Part shown: in pieces, positions 31,076 to 41,847 of the stretch
Numbering within the stretch: the first letter of the stretch is position 1
How the letters are laid out: every line of letters begins with the position of its first letter
NCBI GenBank assembly: GCA_029449235.1
Contig: JANATG010000016.1
Location: 1,520,960 to 1,584,959 of the forward strand
Direction: 5' to 3'
Length of the DNA: 64,000 bases
DNA from: Linnemannia schmuckeri
Lineage: Eukaryota > Mortierellomycota > Mortierellomycetes > Mortierellales > Mortierellaceae
Notes under the pieces: generated by a model
Told to the model about the DNA's origin: nothing
Database searches by the model: none
Seen by the model: the letters and a program-made list of their open reading frames with translations, nothing else
Program-made: the position numbers and the translations under genes

Positions 31076-31223
31076 TTCCCTCAATTCACTGCCTCAAGTC
31101 ACCCCTCACTGGTTTTCCCTTTTTACGTCACTGTTTCTCTCTTTGTTAAACTTTTCATATAATTTTTTTTTCTGCATCACACTGGCCTTCTTCGATCTCT
31201 CCTCCTACTTCTCTCAGCTCACC

Positions 31224-32243
31224 ATGTCCAACGACACCACTCCCGCCCCCAACTTTCGTTACCCCCATCCTAAACCCTTTACCAATGTCCGTGATGGATT
31301 TGCCATTATGGAGTTTATTGATGGAATGGAGTTATTCTTCGAAGGTGCTCACATTCCCCCTGCAGATCAAATTCACACCACTCTTGCTTTTGCTGGCGCG
31401 AAGGTGATCGCGTGGTGGCGTCTGCAGTCTCCTCAATTTGTCAACCCCCTCTCCTTTTCACAATTTGCAGAGCTTCTTAAAAAGGAATACAGCCCCGCTA
31501 ATTTCAAAGATCACCTTATCCACCTTGTTATGTCAATGGGCATGACAGGTAAATTCACATACGACAACGCCTCCGACTATATCACTCTAGCGCGGCAGTA
31601 CCATCTCCTCCTTACCGGCTACTATCCTACCCCCCAGCATCCCGCCATGGAGGATATGCTTCGCTCCGCCTTGCTTCATGGTCTTCCCTCCCTCCTTCGA
31701 CAAATGGTTGAGGTTACAATGACCCACCGTGCCCTCCCTCTCAACGATCTCTTTGCCATGACAGAACGACACGCCGAAACCCTCACCAACAACTCAACGA
31801 ATCCCAGCAACCTCCTCTCTGCTAGTGTCATGGCCAACGCCATCCGCGACCCCAATGCGATGGAGATAGACAACATCAACATTCAACTTAACAACATCAA
31901 CCGCCAACTCAGCAACATGACCCGCAACTTCAACAACCGAGGCAATAATAACAACAATAACGGCTTCCGCAATAACAACAACAATAACAACGGCCCTCGT
32001 AACAACTTCAACAATAACAATGGTAACCCCCCTCCCTTAACCCCTCAGGAGCGCGATTGGTGCAAAAACAACAATGCTTGCCGTCGCTGCCGCCAAATTG
32101 GACATTTTGCAGCCGACTGTCACATCTACGGCAACAACAATAGCAACAGTGGCAATAATAACAATCGTCAAGGCCGATGGGTCTTTCAAGTAGCTGTGGG
32201 CGATTCCCCCAAGTCGGGAAAAGCCTCCGACGATCAGGCTTAG
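31224..32243 (+). CDS. Family C Gag
   Basis: 339 aa from MSNDTTPAPNF. Capsid-like region contains MEFIDGMELFF, KVIAWWRLQ and LLKKEYSPANFKDHL; then an Asn-rich low-complexity stretch (about aa 233-275) and a standard zinc knuckle CRRCRQIGHFAADC (CX2CX4HX4C) near aa 290. The stop overlaps the pol frame at -1. Confidence 0.9.
   Translation: MSNDTTPAPNFRYPHPKPFTNVRDGFAIMEFIDGMELFFEGAHIPPADQIHTTLAFAGAKVIAWWRLQSPQFVNPLSFSQFAELLKKEYSPANFKDHLIHLVMSMGMTGKFTYDNASDYITLARQYHLLLTGYYPTPQHPAMEDMLRSALLHGLPSLLRQMVEVTMTHRALPLNDLFAMTERHAETLTNNSTNPSNLLSASVMANAIRDPNAMEIDNINIQLNNINRQLSNMTRNFNNRGNNNNNNGFRNNNNNNNGPRNNFNNNNGNPPPLTPQERDWCKNNNACRRCRQIGHFAADCHIYGNNNSNSGNNNNRQGRWVFQVAVGDSPKSGKASDDQA
32216..32222 (+). 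promoter_or_regulatory. Predicted -1 frameshift slippery site G GGA AAA (C1)
   Basis: Gag-frame codons TCG GGA AAA GCC match X XXY YYZ. After the slip the ribosome reads SLRRSGLVQDL into pol. Seven codons later gag stops. Confidence 0.65.
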
Positions 32244-35200
32244 TCCAGGACTTGGTTGTCGACATTTCCTCCCTTTCTCCTCTGGACAAAGGGAGTGTCT
32301 CTCTACCAGAGTTAAGTTACAAGAATAAAAACTCTGCTATCAAAAACACTCCTCCCTCTACACCTTGTACTCGCACCATCACATCCATATCTGATAGCCC
32401 TCACACTCCCTCCTTCTTTCCCCCTCCACCCTCCCACTTTGGCTCATCCACCCCCACCTCGCCTCGCACCCCCTCCTCACCTACCATTGATTTGACCTCC
32501 ACTGTCCCCAACACTCACTCCACCTCGGTACCCTCGAATAATGAGTTGCAACTCACCGACGACGTATCTGATACCTCGTCTGTTGGTCTGAGCCCATCAG
32601 AAGAAGTGGACCTGGACCCACTCTCATCTCCTGCTGCTATAGACCAACCTATGTCCAAGCGCAGGGCCAAGCGCTTGCGATACAAGTCTGTCCGCCTACA
32701 TGCATTCACTGTCGATCAAGCCTCCCGTACTCTTCTGTCATTTGTCGGTAATGTGGCTGGTGCCCCTGCTCGAATTTTAATCGATTGTGGTGCGGAGGGC
32801 AATGTGATCGCTTCTTCTTTTTGCAAAAAACACTCTCTCCCACGCAACCCTGGTTCCTCCATCCCCATCATTCTTCCTGACGGCTCCTCCTCCCTCTGCT
32901 CATCCACCTCCACCTTTTCCATCAACCGCGACAACTACACCGACACTCTCGATGCACTCATTTACCCCCTCTCCAACTACGACCTCATTCTTGGAAAACC
33001 TTGGCTTACATCCACCAATCCTCTCATCAACTGGCGCAACAACGACCTTCACTTTACTCACAATGGCAACACTGTCCTCTGACGATGCCGCGGCTCCAAC
33101 GCCAACTCCATCACCATCCGCTCCAAAGGCAAACTTCTCTCTCATCTTCACTTCCACTCACTCGCTTCTCAACCCGGCAACTCCGTCTACCTCGCCCTTG
33201 TTAAAATCGCTAAAAAGTCAAACAGCAACAACAACAATGACAAAGACAAACCAACCTCACCACCCCTCTCACCAGAAATACATACTATCGTCCATAAGGA
33301 GTTTCCCGACGTCTTTCCTTCTTCCCTCCCCTCTGATCTCCCTCCTGATAGGGGCGATGCTATGAAGATCGAAACCGATCCGACTGCTGACCCTCCCTTT
33401 CGCCCTGTTATTCGTCTTTCGATTGCTGAATTGGATGAACTAAGGAAGCAACTCGATGACTTACTGGGCAAAGGCTTTATCAAACCCTCTACTTCTCCCT
33501 ATGGTGCACCGGTGCTATTTGTCAAAAAGAAAGATGGTTCCTTGCGTATGTGTGTGGACTATAGAGGCCTTAATCGCATTACAAAGAAGAATCGCCACCC
33601 CCTCCCCCGTATCGATGAGCTTATCGACCACTTCAGAGGTGCCCGCTACTTTACAAAACTGGATCTACTCTCTGGTTATCATCAACAACGTATTGCTGAG
33701 GAGGACACCCACAAAACAGCGTTTAGGTGTCGCTATGGTCATTTTGAGTTTAACGTGGTCCCTTTTGGGTTAACAAATGCACCGGCGTCCTTTTCTAATA
33801 TGATGCTACGAGTATTAGACCCTGTCCTCGACAAATGGGTTGTTGTCTACCTCGACGACATCCTCATCTACTCCCGCACCGAAGCCGAGCACCTACAACA
33901 CCTTCGGTCTGTCCTGACGCTCCTCCGCAAGCACGGTCTCTATGCCAAATTGAGCAAATGCTCTTTTATGCAAGAACAAACCGAGTTTCTTGGCCATGTC
34001 ATCTCCAAGGACGGCATCCATACAAGCGCCGGTCTCGTCCGTGCCATTCGTGAATGGCCCCGACCTCAAAAGCAGAAGGATGTTCAGCAATTCGTTGGCC
34101 TTGCACAGTTTTACCATCAGTATATCGCTAACTTCGCGGAAATCGCTCTACCATTGACCGCTCTCCTAGGTGAAGGCACTCCTTTTTCTTGGTCTCAGGA
34201 ACAGGAAGTGGCGTTTACAACTCTCAAGGAGGCGATCAGTAAAGCACCCGTGCTTAGAATCTTCGACCCCGACCTACTCACCACCGTCGAAACTGATGCC
34301 TCTGGATTTGCCCTCGGTGCTGTCCTCTTTCAGACCGACGAGCATGGAGTATCACGCCCCGTCGCCTTCACCTCCCGCAAACTTAACTCGGCCGAGCGCA
34401 ACTACCCAACCCATGAGCAGAAATTACTTGCTGTTGTCCACGCGCTCAAGACCTGGAGATTCTACTTGGATGGCTCTCATTTTATTGTTTACACCGACCA
34501 TGCCACCCTCCAATACTTCCCTACACAACCCAAGCTCACACGTCGCCAGGCTCGGTGGATGGAGCTGTTGCAGGAATATAACTTCACGTTCAAGTATAAG
34601 AAGGGCGTCGACAATATTGTCCCGGATGCCCTGTCTCGCCGACCAGATCATCGAGAGTTGAATACCCTCTCAGTACAGATTGACCCCGGGCTCCGGCAGC
34701 GCCTGGTAGATGGCTATGAAACGGACCCTCGTCTTAAGCCGATCTACGAAAGCTGCCTGCAGGGAAGCCCACCAAAAAATTATTTTCTTATTAATGGTGT
34801 TCTTTGTGTGCAACGCAATGATCTCTTTCTGGTTTGCATCCCTGCTAACTCCGATCTCCGTCTTTCCCTTTTACATGATGCCCATGACTCTGCTATAGCT
34901 GGTCATTTTGGTTTTGAAAAGACTTACGGTCATCTCCGGTCGCGATTCTTCTGGCCCACCATGGCCAAGGATGCACAAGAGTACATCCGCACTTGCGAGT
35001 CATGTCAACGGAATAAGCCCAGCAACCAGCTCCCTGCTGGCCTCCTACAACCACTACCCATCCCAGATCGACCATGGCAGACGGTGACAATGGATTTTAT
35101 CGGCCCGTTACCCAAGACACCTCGAGGATTCGACTCTGTTACGGTATTCGTGGACAAACTCTCAAAGCAGACCCACTTTGTCGCCAGCCATACCTCTGAT

Positions 35201-36157
35201 ACCGCCTCACAGGTTGCAAGAATTTTTTTTGACAACGTCTTCCGCCTCCACGGTCTCCCTACCACCATTGTCTCCGACAGGGATGCCAAGTTCACTAGCC
35301 GCTTCTGGACGGAGCTAAGTCGTCTGCTGGATGTTCACCTTGCAATGTCAACAGCATTCCACCCCCAGACAGACGGTCAGACCGAGCGCGCCAACCGCAC
35401 CCTTATCACCATGCTCCGCTCCTTTGTTGACCAACGTCAATCCAACTGGGATCTTCTCCTCCCTGCGGCAGAGTTTGCTGTCAACAACGCTATCAACACC
35501 TCCTCAGGCGTTACACCATTTTTTTTCAACACTGGCAACCATCCCAATGTCCCCATGTCCCTGCTGACCCCATCCCCCGGTCCTAATCCCACGGTCAACG
35601 ACTTTGTACGATCACAGAGCGAAGCTCTCATTCTGGCCAAGGAAGCCCTTGCTGCTGCTCAGGAGCGACAAGTTACCGCCGCAGACACCCGTCGCCGCGA
35701 CCATGACTTCAAGATTGGCGATCAGGTCCTTCTCAACCTCGAGAACATCACTCTTCCCGCTGACCGTACCCGCACTTCACAAAAGCTCCTCGCTCGTTTT
35801 GCTGGTCCCCACTCCATTGTTGAACAGTTGTCTTCGGTTTCCTTCCGCCTTGACCTGCCTCCCACTATGAAGATCCATCCAGTTTTTCACGTCGACCAAC
35901 TCCGCCACTACTACCCATCACCCCCAGCACTCGGATCGCGAACACCAGCACGACCATCACCAGAGATCGTCGAGGATGAGGAAGAGTATGAGGTCGAAGG
36001 AATAGCGGAGCACAGGATTAACAATAGGCGGCGTGAGTACCTTGTTCAGTGGCAAGGTTTCCCGCGAGAAGACTGGACATGGGAACCTGAGGATCACTTG
36101 GCTCACTGTAAGACGATCCTCAATAAGTATAAGCATGACCATGGCCTTAGGAGATAG
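32222..36157 (+). pseudogene. Family C Pol with one nonsense codon
   Basis: Protease RILIDCGAEGNVIAS (DCG), RT (YLDDILIYSR), RNase H, integrase and chromodomain (EEYEVEGIAEHRINNRRREY...QWQGFPREDWTWEP). TGA at 33080-33082 lies where the copy at 54707-60229 has TGG (Trp in TVLWRCRG). The frame is otherwise open on both sides, so a single G-to-A change inactivates this copy between protease and RT. Confidence 0.9.
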
Positions 36158-36179
36158 GATTTTTTTTTAGAGGGGAAGG

Positions 36180-36382
36180 TGCAACATATTAGGTTTAAAG
36201 TCCACCTTAGTTAGTCATTTCTCATCACTCTTATTCACCTCTGACTCTTCTATGATACTAGACCTAGAAACCTAGTTACTCCCTTGTATATATAGATGTA
36301 CCATAGTAATAACATCAATCATCACTGCTTCAATCCTCGTCTCTTGTCCCTGCTTTCACTGGTCCTACCTTCTGCTGTTGCA
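36180..36382 (+). repeat. Family C 3' LTR (C1)
   Basis: 203 bp, identical by eye to the 5' LTR; preceded by polypurine tract AGAGGGGAAGG. Confidence 0.94.
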
Positions 36383-39300
36383 GATACACTGACAACCTCA
36401 ACCCAATCCTGTACCCACTCAAAAAATACGACCTTATCCTGGGCAAACCATGGCTTACTCACATCAACCCACAAATCAACTGGCGCACCAATGCTCTCCA
36501 CTTCAACCACAACAACACAGCCATCGAGTGGGACTGTACTGGATTCAAATCAAATAATATTCAAACCCGCACCGGTGGCCGCCTCCTTACCCACCTACAC
36601 TTTCACACCATGGCCCCCCTCCCCGGCTCCGACGTATTCTTGGCACTGGTCAAATCTTCCAAGGATCTGCAGAAGGATAAGGACAACAAAGACAAGGACG
36701 CATCAGCACCACCCAAACGCCCAGCTATGACGCCTGAGATCAGAGCCATCGTTGAAGACGAGTTTAAGGATGTGTTCCCCGATACACTCCCGAGCGGCCT
36801 TCCACCAGACCGAGGCGATGCCATGAAAATTGAGACAGACCCAACAGCCGATCCACCCTTCAAACCAGTCATTCGCCTCTCAATCGCAGAACTCGACGAA
36901 CTCAGGAAGCAACTTGACGACCTACTTGCGAAAAAATTCATCAAGCCCAGCACATCACCCTATGGCGCCCCAGTACTCTTTGTTCGGAAAAAGGATGGCA
37001 CCCTGCGTATGTGTGTGGACTACCGCGGTCTGAACAGGATTACCAGGAAGAACAGACACCCTCTACCCAGAATTGACGAACTCATCGATCGTTTTCGTGG
37101 CGCCCGCTATTTTACCAAACTGGATCTACTCTTGGGATACCACCAGCAGAGGATATATGAACCACACACCCACAAAACAGCATTTCGATGTCGTTACGGC
37201 CATTTTGAATTTAATGTCGTTCCGTTCGGACTCACCAACGCACCAGCCTCATTCTCTAATATGATGCTACGAGTACTGGATCCGGTTCTGGACAAATGGG
37301 TGGTGGTATACCTCGACGACATCCTGATCTATTCCAAAACCAAGGCCGACCATCTGAAACACCTTCGCAGCATCCTTGAACTTCTACGAAAACATGGACT
37401 GTACGTCAAACTCAGCAAATGCTCATTCATGCAGGAGCAGACTGAGTTCCTGGGCCATACCATCTCCAAGAACGGGATCTCCACCTCAGCAGGTCTTGTC
37501 AAAGCTATTCGGGAATGGCCTCGCCCCACCAGTATCAAAGATGTTCAACAATTTTTGGGCCTCGCACAGTTCTACCAGACCTACATCGACAAGTTTGCCG
37601 ACATTGCCCTACCCCTCTCGGAGCTTCTAGCAGGCGGAGCGACTTTTTCATGGGACAACAACAAGGAACAGGCATTCATCACCCTCAAAGCGGCCATCAG
37701 CTCCGCCCCAGTTCTACGTATATTCGACCCCGACTTGCCAACCACCGTCGAAACGGATGCATCTGGATTTGCAATTGGCGCTGTTCTCTTTCAGACGGAC
37801 GCGAACGGAGTATCCCGACCCATTGCATTCACCTCACGAAAATTACAACCAGCAGAACGGAACTACCCAACCCACGAGCAGGAGCTACTGGCAGTCGTGC
37901 ACGCCCTCAGGACATGGCGATACTACCTAGACGGATCCCACTTTATTGTTTACACAGACCATGCAACCCTTCGCCACTTTCCAACACAGCCTAAACTCAC
38001 CCGCCGCCAGGCTCGATGGATGGAGCTGCTGCAGGAATACGACTTTGACTTCAAGTACAAGCGCGGAGCAGATAATACAGTCCCCGACGCCCTGTCTCGA
38101 CGACCCAACCATCGCACGGAAGATCCAGTCAGCCCATCCACAGAACCAGTGGAGATTCATTCAATTGATATCCAGCTTGAACCAGGTGTGAGGCAGCGCC
38201 TGATAGAGGACTACCAGAACAGCCCCAGGCTTAGTCTCGTCTATAAAAGCTGCCTCGAGGGAAGTGTGCCCCCCGGTTATTCTTTTCACAATGGCCTTCT
38301 CTACTATGACCGCCGCGGCACCGTCGTTCTCGCTATCCCTCAGAAAGCTGACATTTGCCACTCTCTTTTGCATGACTGCCACGATGCCCCCATAGCTGGC
38401 CACTTTGGGTTCAGGAAAACATATGACAAGCTGCGACGAATAGCATACTGGCCCAACATGGCAAAGGAGACCCAACTCTATGTCGACTCGTGCGAGAAGT
38501 GTCAACGCAACAAGCCAAGTCAGGAGCGACCTGCTGGACTCCTTCAACCTCTACCCATTCCCGTCAGACGCTGGGAGGTGGTGACCATGGACTTTATAAC
38601 CCATCTGCCCAAGACACCTCGCAATCATGATGCCATCACCGTCTTTGTCGACAAGTTATCCAAGCATGTCCACTTTGTTCCCAGCACCACCACCGCCACC
38701 GCCCCCGACGTTGCTCGCCAGTTTTTCGACAATGTGTTCCGCCATCATGGGATGCCAACAACAATCGTCTCGGATCGCGATAGCAAATTCACCAGTCATT
38801 TTTGGCAGGAGCTCCACCGGCTTATGGATGTCAAGCTTGCAATGTCAACAGCCTATCACCCACAGACGGATGGACAGACGGAAGTTATGAACAAGACACT
38901 AGGAATCATGCTGCGCGCCTTTATCGATGAAAAGCAGACTAACTGGGACACCCTCCTCCCTGCAGCAGAATTTGCCTACAACAACTCCGTCCACCACTCA
39001 ACCGGCCATTCACCTTTTTTCCTCAACACTGGACAACATCCCCGCATCCCCGCCACCCTCCTCTCCCACACTGACAGCAACGTCCCCAGCGTCCATGACT
39101 ATCTGGATCAGCAAGCAACGGCACTAATTTTCGCCCAGGATGCACTGCAGCGAGCTCAGGATCATCAAAAGGAACAAGCCGACAAGAGACGACGCGACCA
39201 TGACTACAAAGTTGGCGACAAGGTCCTTCTCAGTGCAGAGAACATTACCATGCCAGCCGACAGCGGACTCAGCTCGGACAAGCTCAAGCCTCGTTTTATT

Positions 39301-39664
39301 GGACCATTCACCCTACTGGAGCAACGATCACCAGTTACCTTCCTCGTCGACTTACCCCCCTCCTACAACATCCACAATATCTTTCACGTCGATCTTTTTC
39401 GCCACTATATTGAGTCACCACTTACATTCGGCCGCCGAACACCAGCACCACCACCACCTGTCGTCGTCGAAGGCACCGAGGAATACGAGGTCGAATCCAT
39501 TCTACGATACAGAAAGTACCGGCGACAGCACCAGTTCCTCGTTGCTTGGAAAGGTTACGGACGTGAGGATCAGACATGGGAGCCAGCTGCCAACCTGGAA
39601 AATTGCCAAGACCTGGTCAACGCATTCAAAAAGGACCATGGGATCGTTTTTTAAAAGGGGAAGG

Positions 39665-39762
39665 TGCAACGATTGGACCCCCGATTACCTTAATTAGATA
39701 AATAGACAACTATTACCAAAATACAAAGACATCTCTTCCTTCCACTCCTTACAAAAGTTGCA
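39665..39762 (+). repeat. Family B 3' LTR (B1)
   Basis: 98 bp, identical by eye to 28995-29092; preceded by AAAAGGGGAAGG. Confidence 0.92.
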
Positions 39763-41060
39763 GCCACTCTCTTTTGCATGACTGCCACGATGCCCCCATA
39801 GCTGGCCACTTTGGGTTCAGGAAAACATATAACAAGCTGCGACGAATAGCATACTGGCCCAACATGGCAAAGGAGACCCAACTCTATGTCGACTCGTGCG
39901 AGAAGTGTCAACGCAACAAGCCAAGTCAGGAGCGACCTGCTGAACTCCTTCAACCTCTACCCATTCCCGTCAGACGCTGGGAGGTGGTGACCATGGACTT
40001 TATAACCCATCTGCCCAAGACACCTCGCAATCATGATGCCATCACCGTCTTTGTCGACAAGTTATCCAAGCATGTCCACTTTGTTCCCAGCACCACCACC
40101 GCCACCGCCCCCGACGTTGCTCGCCAGTTTTTTGACAATGTGTTCCGCCATCATGGGATGCCAACAACAATCGTCTCGGATCGCGATAGCAAATTCACCA
40201 GTCATTTTTGGCAGGAGCTCCACCGGCTTATGGATGTCAAGCTTGCAATGTCAACAGCCTATCACCCACAGACGGATGGACAGACGGAAGTTATGAACAA
40301 GACACTAGGAATCATGCTGCGCGCCTTTATCGATGAAAAGCAGACTAACTGGGACACCCTCCTCCCTGCAGCAGAATTTGCCTACAACAACTCCGTCCAT
40401 CACTCAACCGGCCATTCACCTTTTTTCCTCAACACTGGACAACATCCCCGCATCCCCGCCACCCTCCTCTCCCACACTGACAGCAACGTCCCCAGCGTCC
40501 ATGACTATCTGGATCAGCAAGCAACGGCACTAATTTTCGCCCAGGATGCACTGCAGCGAGCTCAGGATCATCAAAAGGAACAAGCCGACAAGAGACGACG
40601 CGACCATGACTACAAAGTTGGCGACAAGGTCCTTCTCAGTGCAGAGAACATTACCATGCCAGCCGACAGCGGACTCAGCTCGGACAAGCTCAAGCCTCGT
40701 TTTATTGGACCATTCACCCTACTGGAGCAACGATCACCAGTTACCTTCCTCGTCGACTTACCCCCCTCCTACAACATCCACAATATCTTTCACGTCGACC
40801 TTTTTCGCCACTATATTGAGTCACCACTTACATTCGGCCGCCGAACACCAGCACCACCACCACCTGTCGTCGTCGAAGGCACCGAGGAATACGAGGTCGA
40901 ATCCATTCTACGATACAGAAAGTACCGGCGACAGCACCAGTTCCTCGTTGCTTGGAAAGGTTACGGACGTGAGGATCAGACATGGGAGCCAGCTGCCAAC
41001 CTGGAAAATTGCCAAGACCTGGTCAACGCATTCAAAAAGGACCATGGAATCGTTTTTTAA
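39763..41060 (+). pseudogene. Family B pol fragment (integrase to chromodomain)
   Basis: Begins abruptly at the integrase zinc region (CHSLLHDCHDAPIAG) right at the end of the B1 3' LTR and reads open to the chromodomain and stop. It is nearly identical to the matching part of B1, with KTYNKL for KTYDKL. Gag, protease, RT and RNase H are absent. Confidence 0.92.
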
Positions 41061-41070
41061 AAGGGGAAGG

Positions 41071-41168
41071 TGCAACGATTGGACCCCCGATTACCTTAAT
41101 TAGATAAATAGACAACTATTACCAAAATACAAAGACATCTCTTCCTTCCACTCCTTACAAAAGTTGCA
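41071..41168 (+). repeat. Family B LTR (3' LTR of the fragment)
   Basis: 98-bp LTR following polypurine tract AAAAGGGGAAGG. Its right flank GGTGA is already family C gag in reverse orientation. Confidence 0.92.
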
Positions 41169-41460
41169 GGTGATCTTTGAAATTAGCGGGGCTGTATTCC
41201 TTTTTAAGAAACTCTGCAAATTGTGAAAAGGAGAGGGGGTTGACAAATTGAGGAGACTGCAGACGCCACCACGCGATCACCTTCGCGCCAGCAAAAGCAA
41301 GAGTGGTGTGAATTTGACCTGCAGGGGGAATGTGAGCACCTTCGAAGAATAACTCCATTCCATCAATAAACTCCATAATGGCAAATCCATCACGGACATT
41401 GGTAAAGGGTTTAGGATGGGGGTAACGAAAGTTGGGGGCGGGAGTGGTGTCGTTGGACAT
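41169..41460 (-). pseudogene. Family C gag, N-terminal part
   Basis: Starts MSNDTTPAPNF at 41460 and matches C1 gag for about 97 codons (one change noticed, PPAGQ for PPADQ) before being cut at FKDHL by a family B LTR. Confidence 0.9.
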
Positions 41461-41621
41461 GGTGAGCTGAGAGAAGTAGGAGGAGAGATCGAAGAAGGCC
41501 AGTGTGATGCAGAAAAAAAAAATTATATGAAAAGTTTAACAAAGAGAGAAACAGTGACGTAAAAAGAGAAAACCAGTGAGGGGTGACTTGAGGCAGTGAA
41601 TCGAGGGAACCTTTGCTACCA

Positions 41622-41824
41622 TGCAACAGCAGAAGGTAGGACCAGTGAAAGCAGGGACAAGAGACGAGGATTGAAGCAGTGATGATTGATGTTATTACTA
41701 TGGTACATCTATATATATAAGGGAGTAACTAGGTTTCTAGGTCTAGTATCATAGAAGAGTCAAAGGTGAATAAGAGTGATGAGAAATGACTAACTAAGGT
41801 GGACTTTAAACCTAATATGTTGCA
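41622..41824 (-). repeat. Family C LTR (minus), shared by pol and gag fragments
   Basis: 203 bp in reverse orientation with small differences from C1 LTRs (for example TATATATAAGGG for TATATACAAGGG on the plus strand, and CAAAGG for CAGAGG). PBS TGGTAGCAAAGG (minus) follows at 41621-41610. Confidence 0.92.
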
Positions 41825-41847
41825 CCTTCCCCTCTTAAAAAAAAATC

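Larger units (their letters stand above)
30861..36382 (+). mobile_element. Family C chromovirus (copy C1) nested in B1 pol
   Basis: 5522 bp; LTRs 30861-31063 and 36180-36382, 203 bp each and identical by eye; target duplication GATAC (30856-30860 and 36383-36387). Complete gag and pol apart from one in-frame TGA in pol (33080-33082). Identical LTRs and a perfect duplication mean a very recent insertion. Confidence 0.95.
30261..39654 (+). pseudogene. Family B Pol, interrupted by element C
   Basis: Two parts, 30261-30860 and 36388-39654, joined in frame once the insert 30861-36382 and the second GATAC are removed; 1288 aa in total. Protease ARVLIDGGAEGNVIS (DGG instead of DSG/DTG); RT with VDYRGLNRI, HQQRI, FGLTNAPASFSN and YLDDILIYSK; RNase H TVETDASGFAIG and YTDHATLR; integrase zinc region HDCHDAPIAGHFGF...CEKCQRNKPS, core Asp-Asp-Glu (TMDFIT, SDRDSKF, GQTEVMN); chromodomain EEYEVESIL...VAWKGYGREDQTWEP. 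The insertion separates protease residues from the rest, so this copy cannot make full Pol. Confidence 0.9.
28995..39762 (+). mobile_element. Family B chromovirus (copy B1), split by nested family C element
   Basis: 5' LTR 28995-29092, PBS 29093-29104, gag, pol, polypurine tract, 3' LTR 39665-39762. With the nested element (30861-36382) and one GATAC removed it is about 5.2 kb and its gag and pol frames read through. The flanks differ (GTCTG left, GCCAC right), so it has no target duplication and its two ends probably come from different insertions joined by recombination. Confidence 0.88.
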
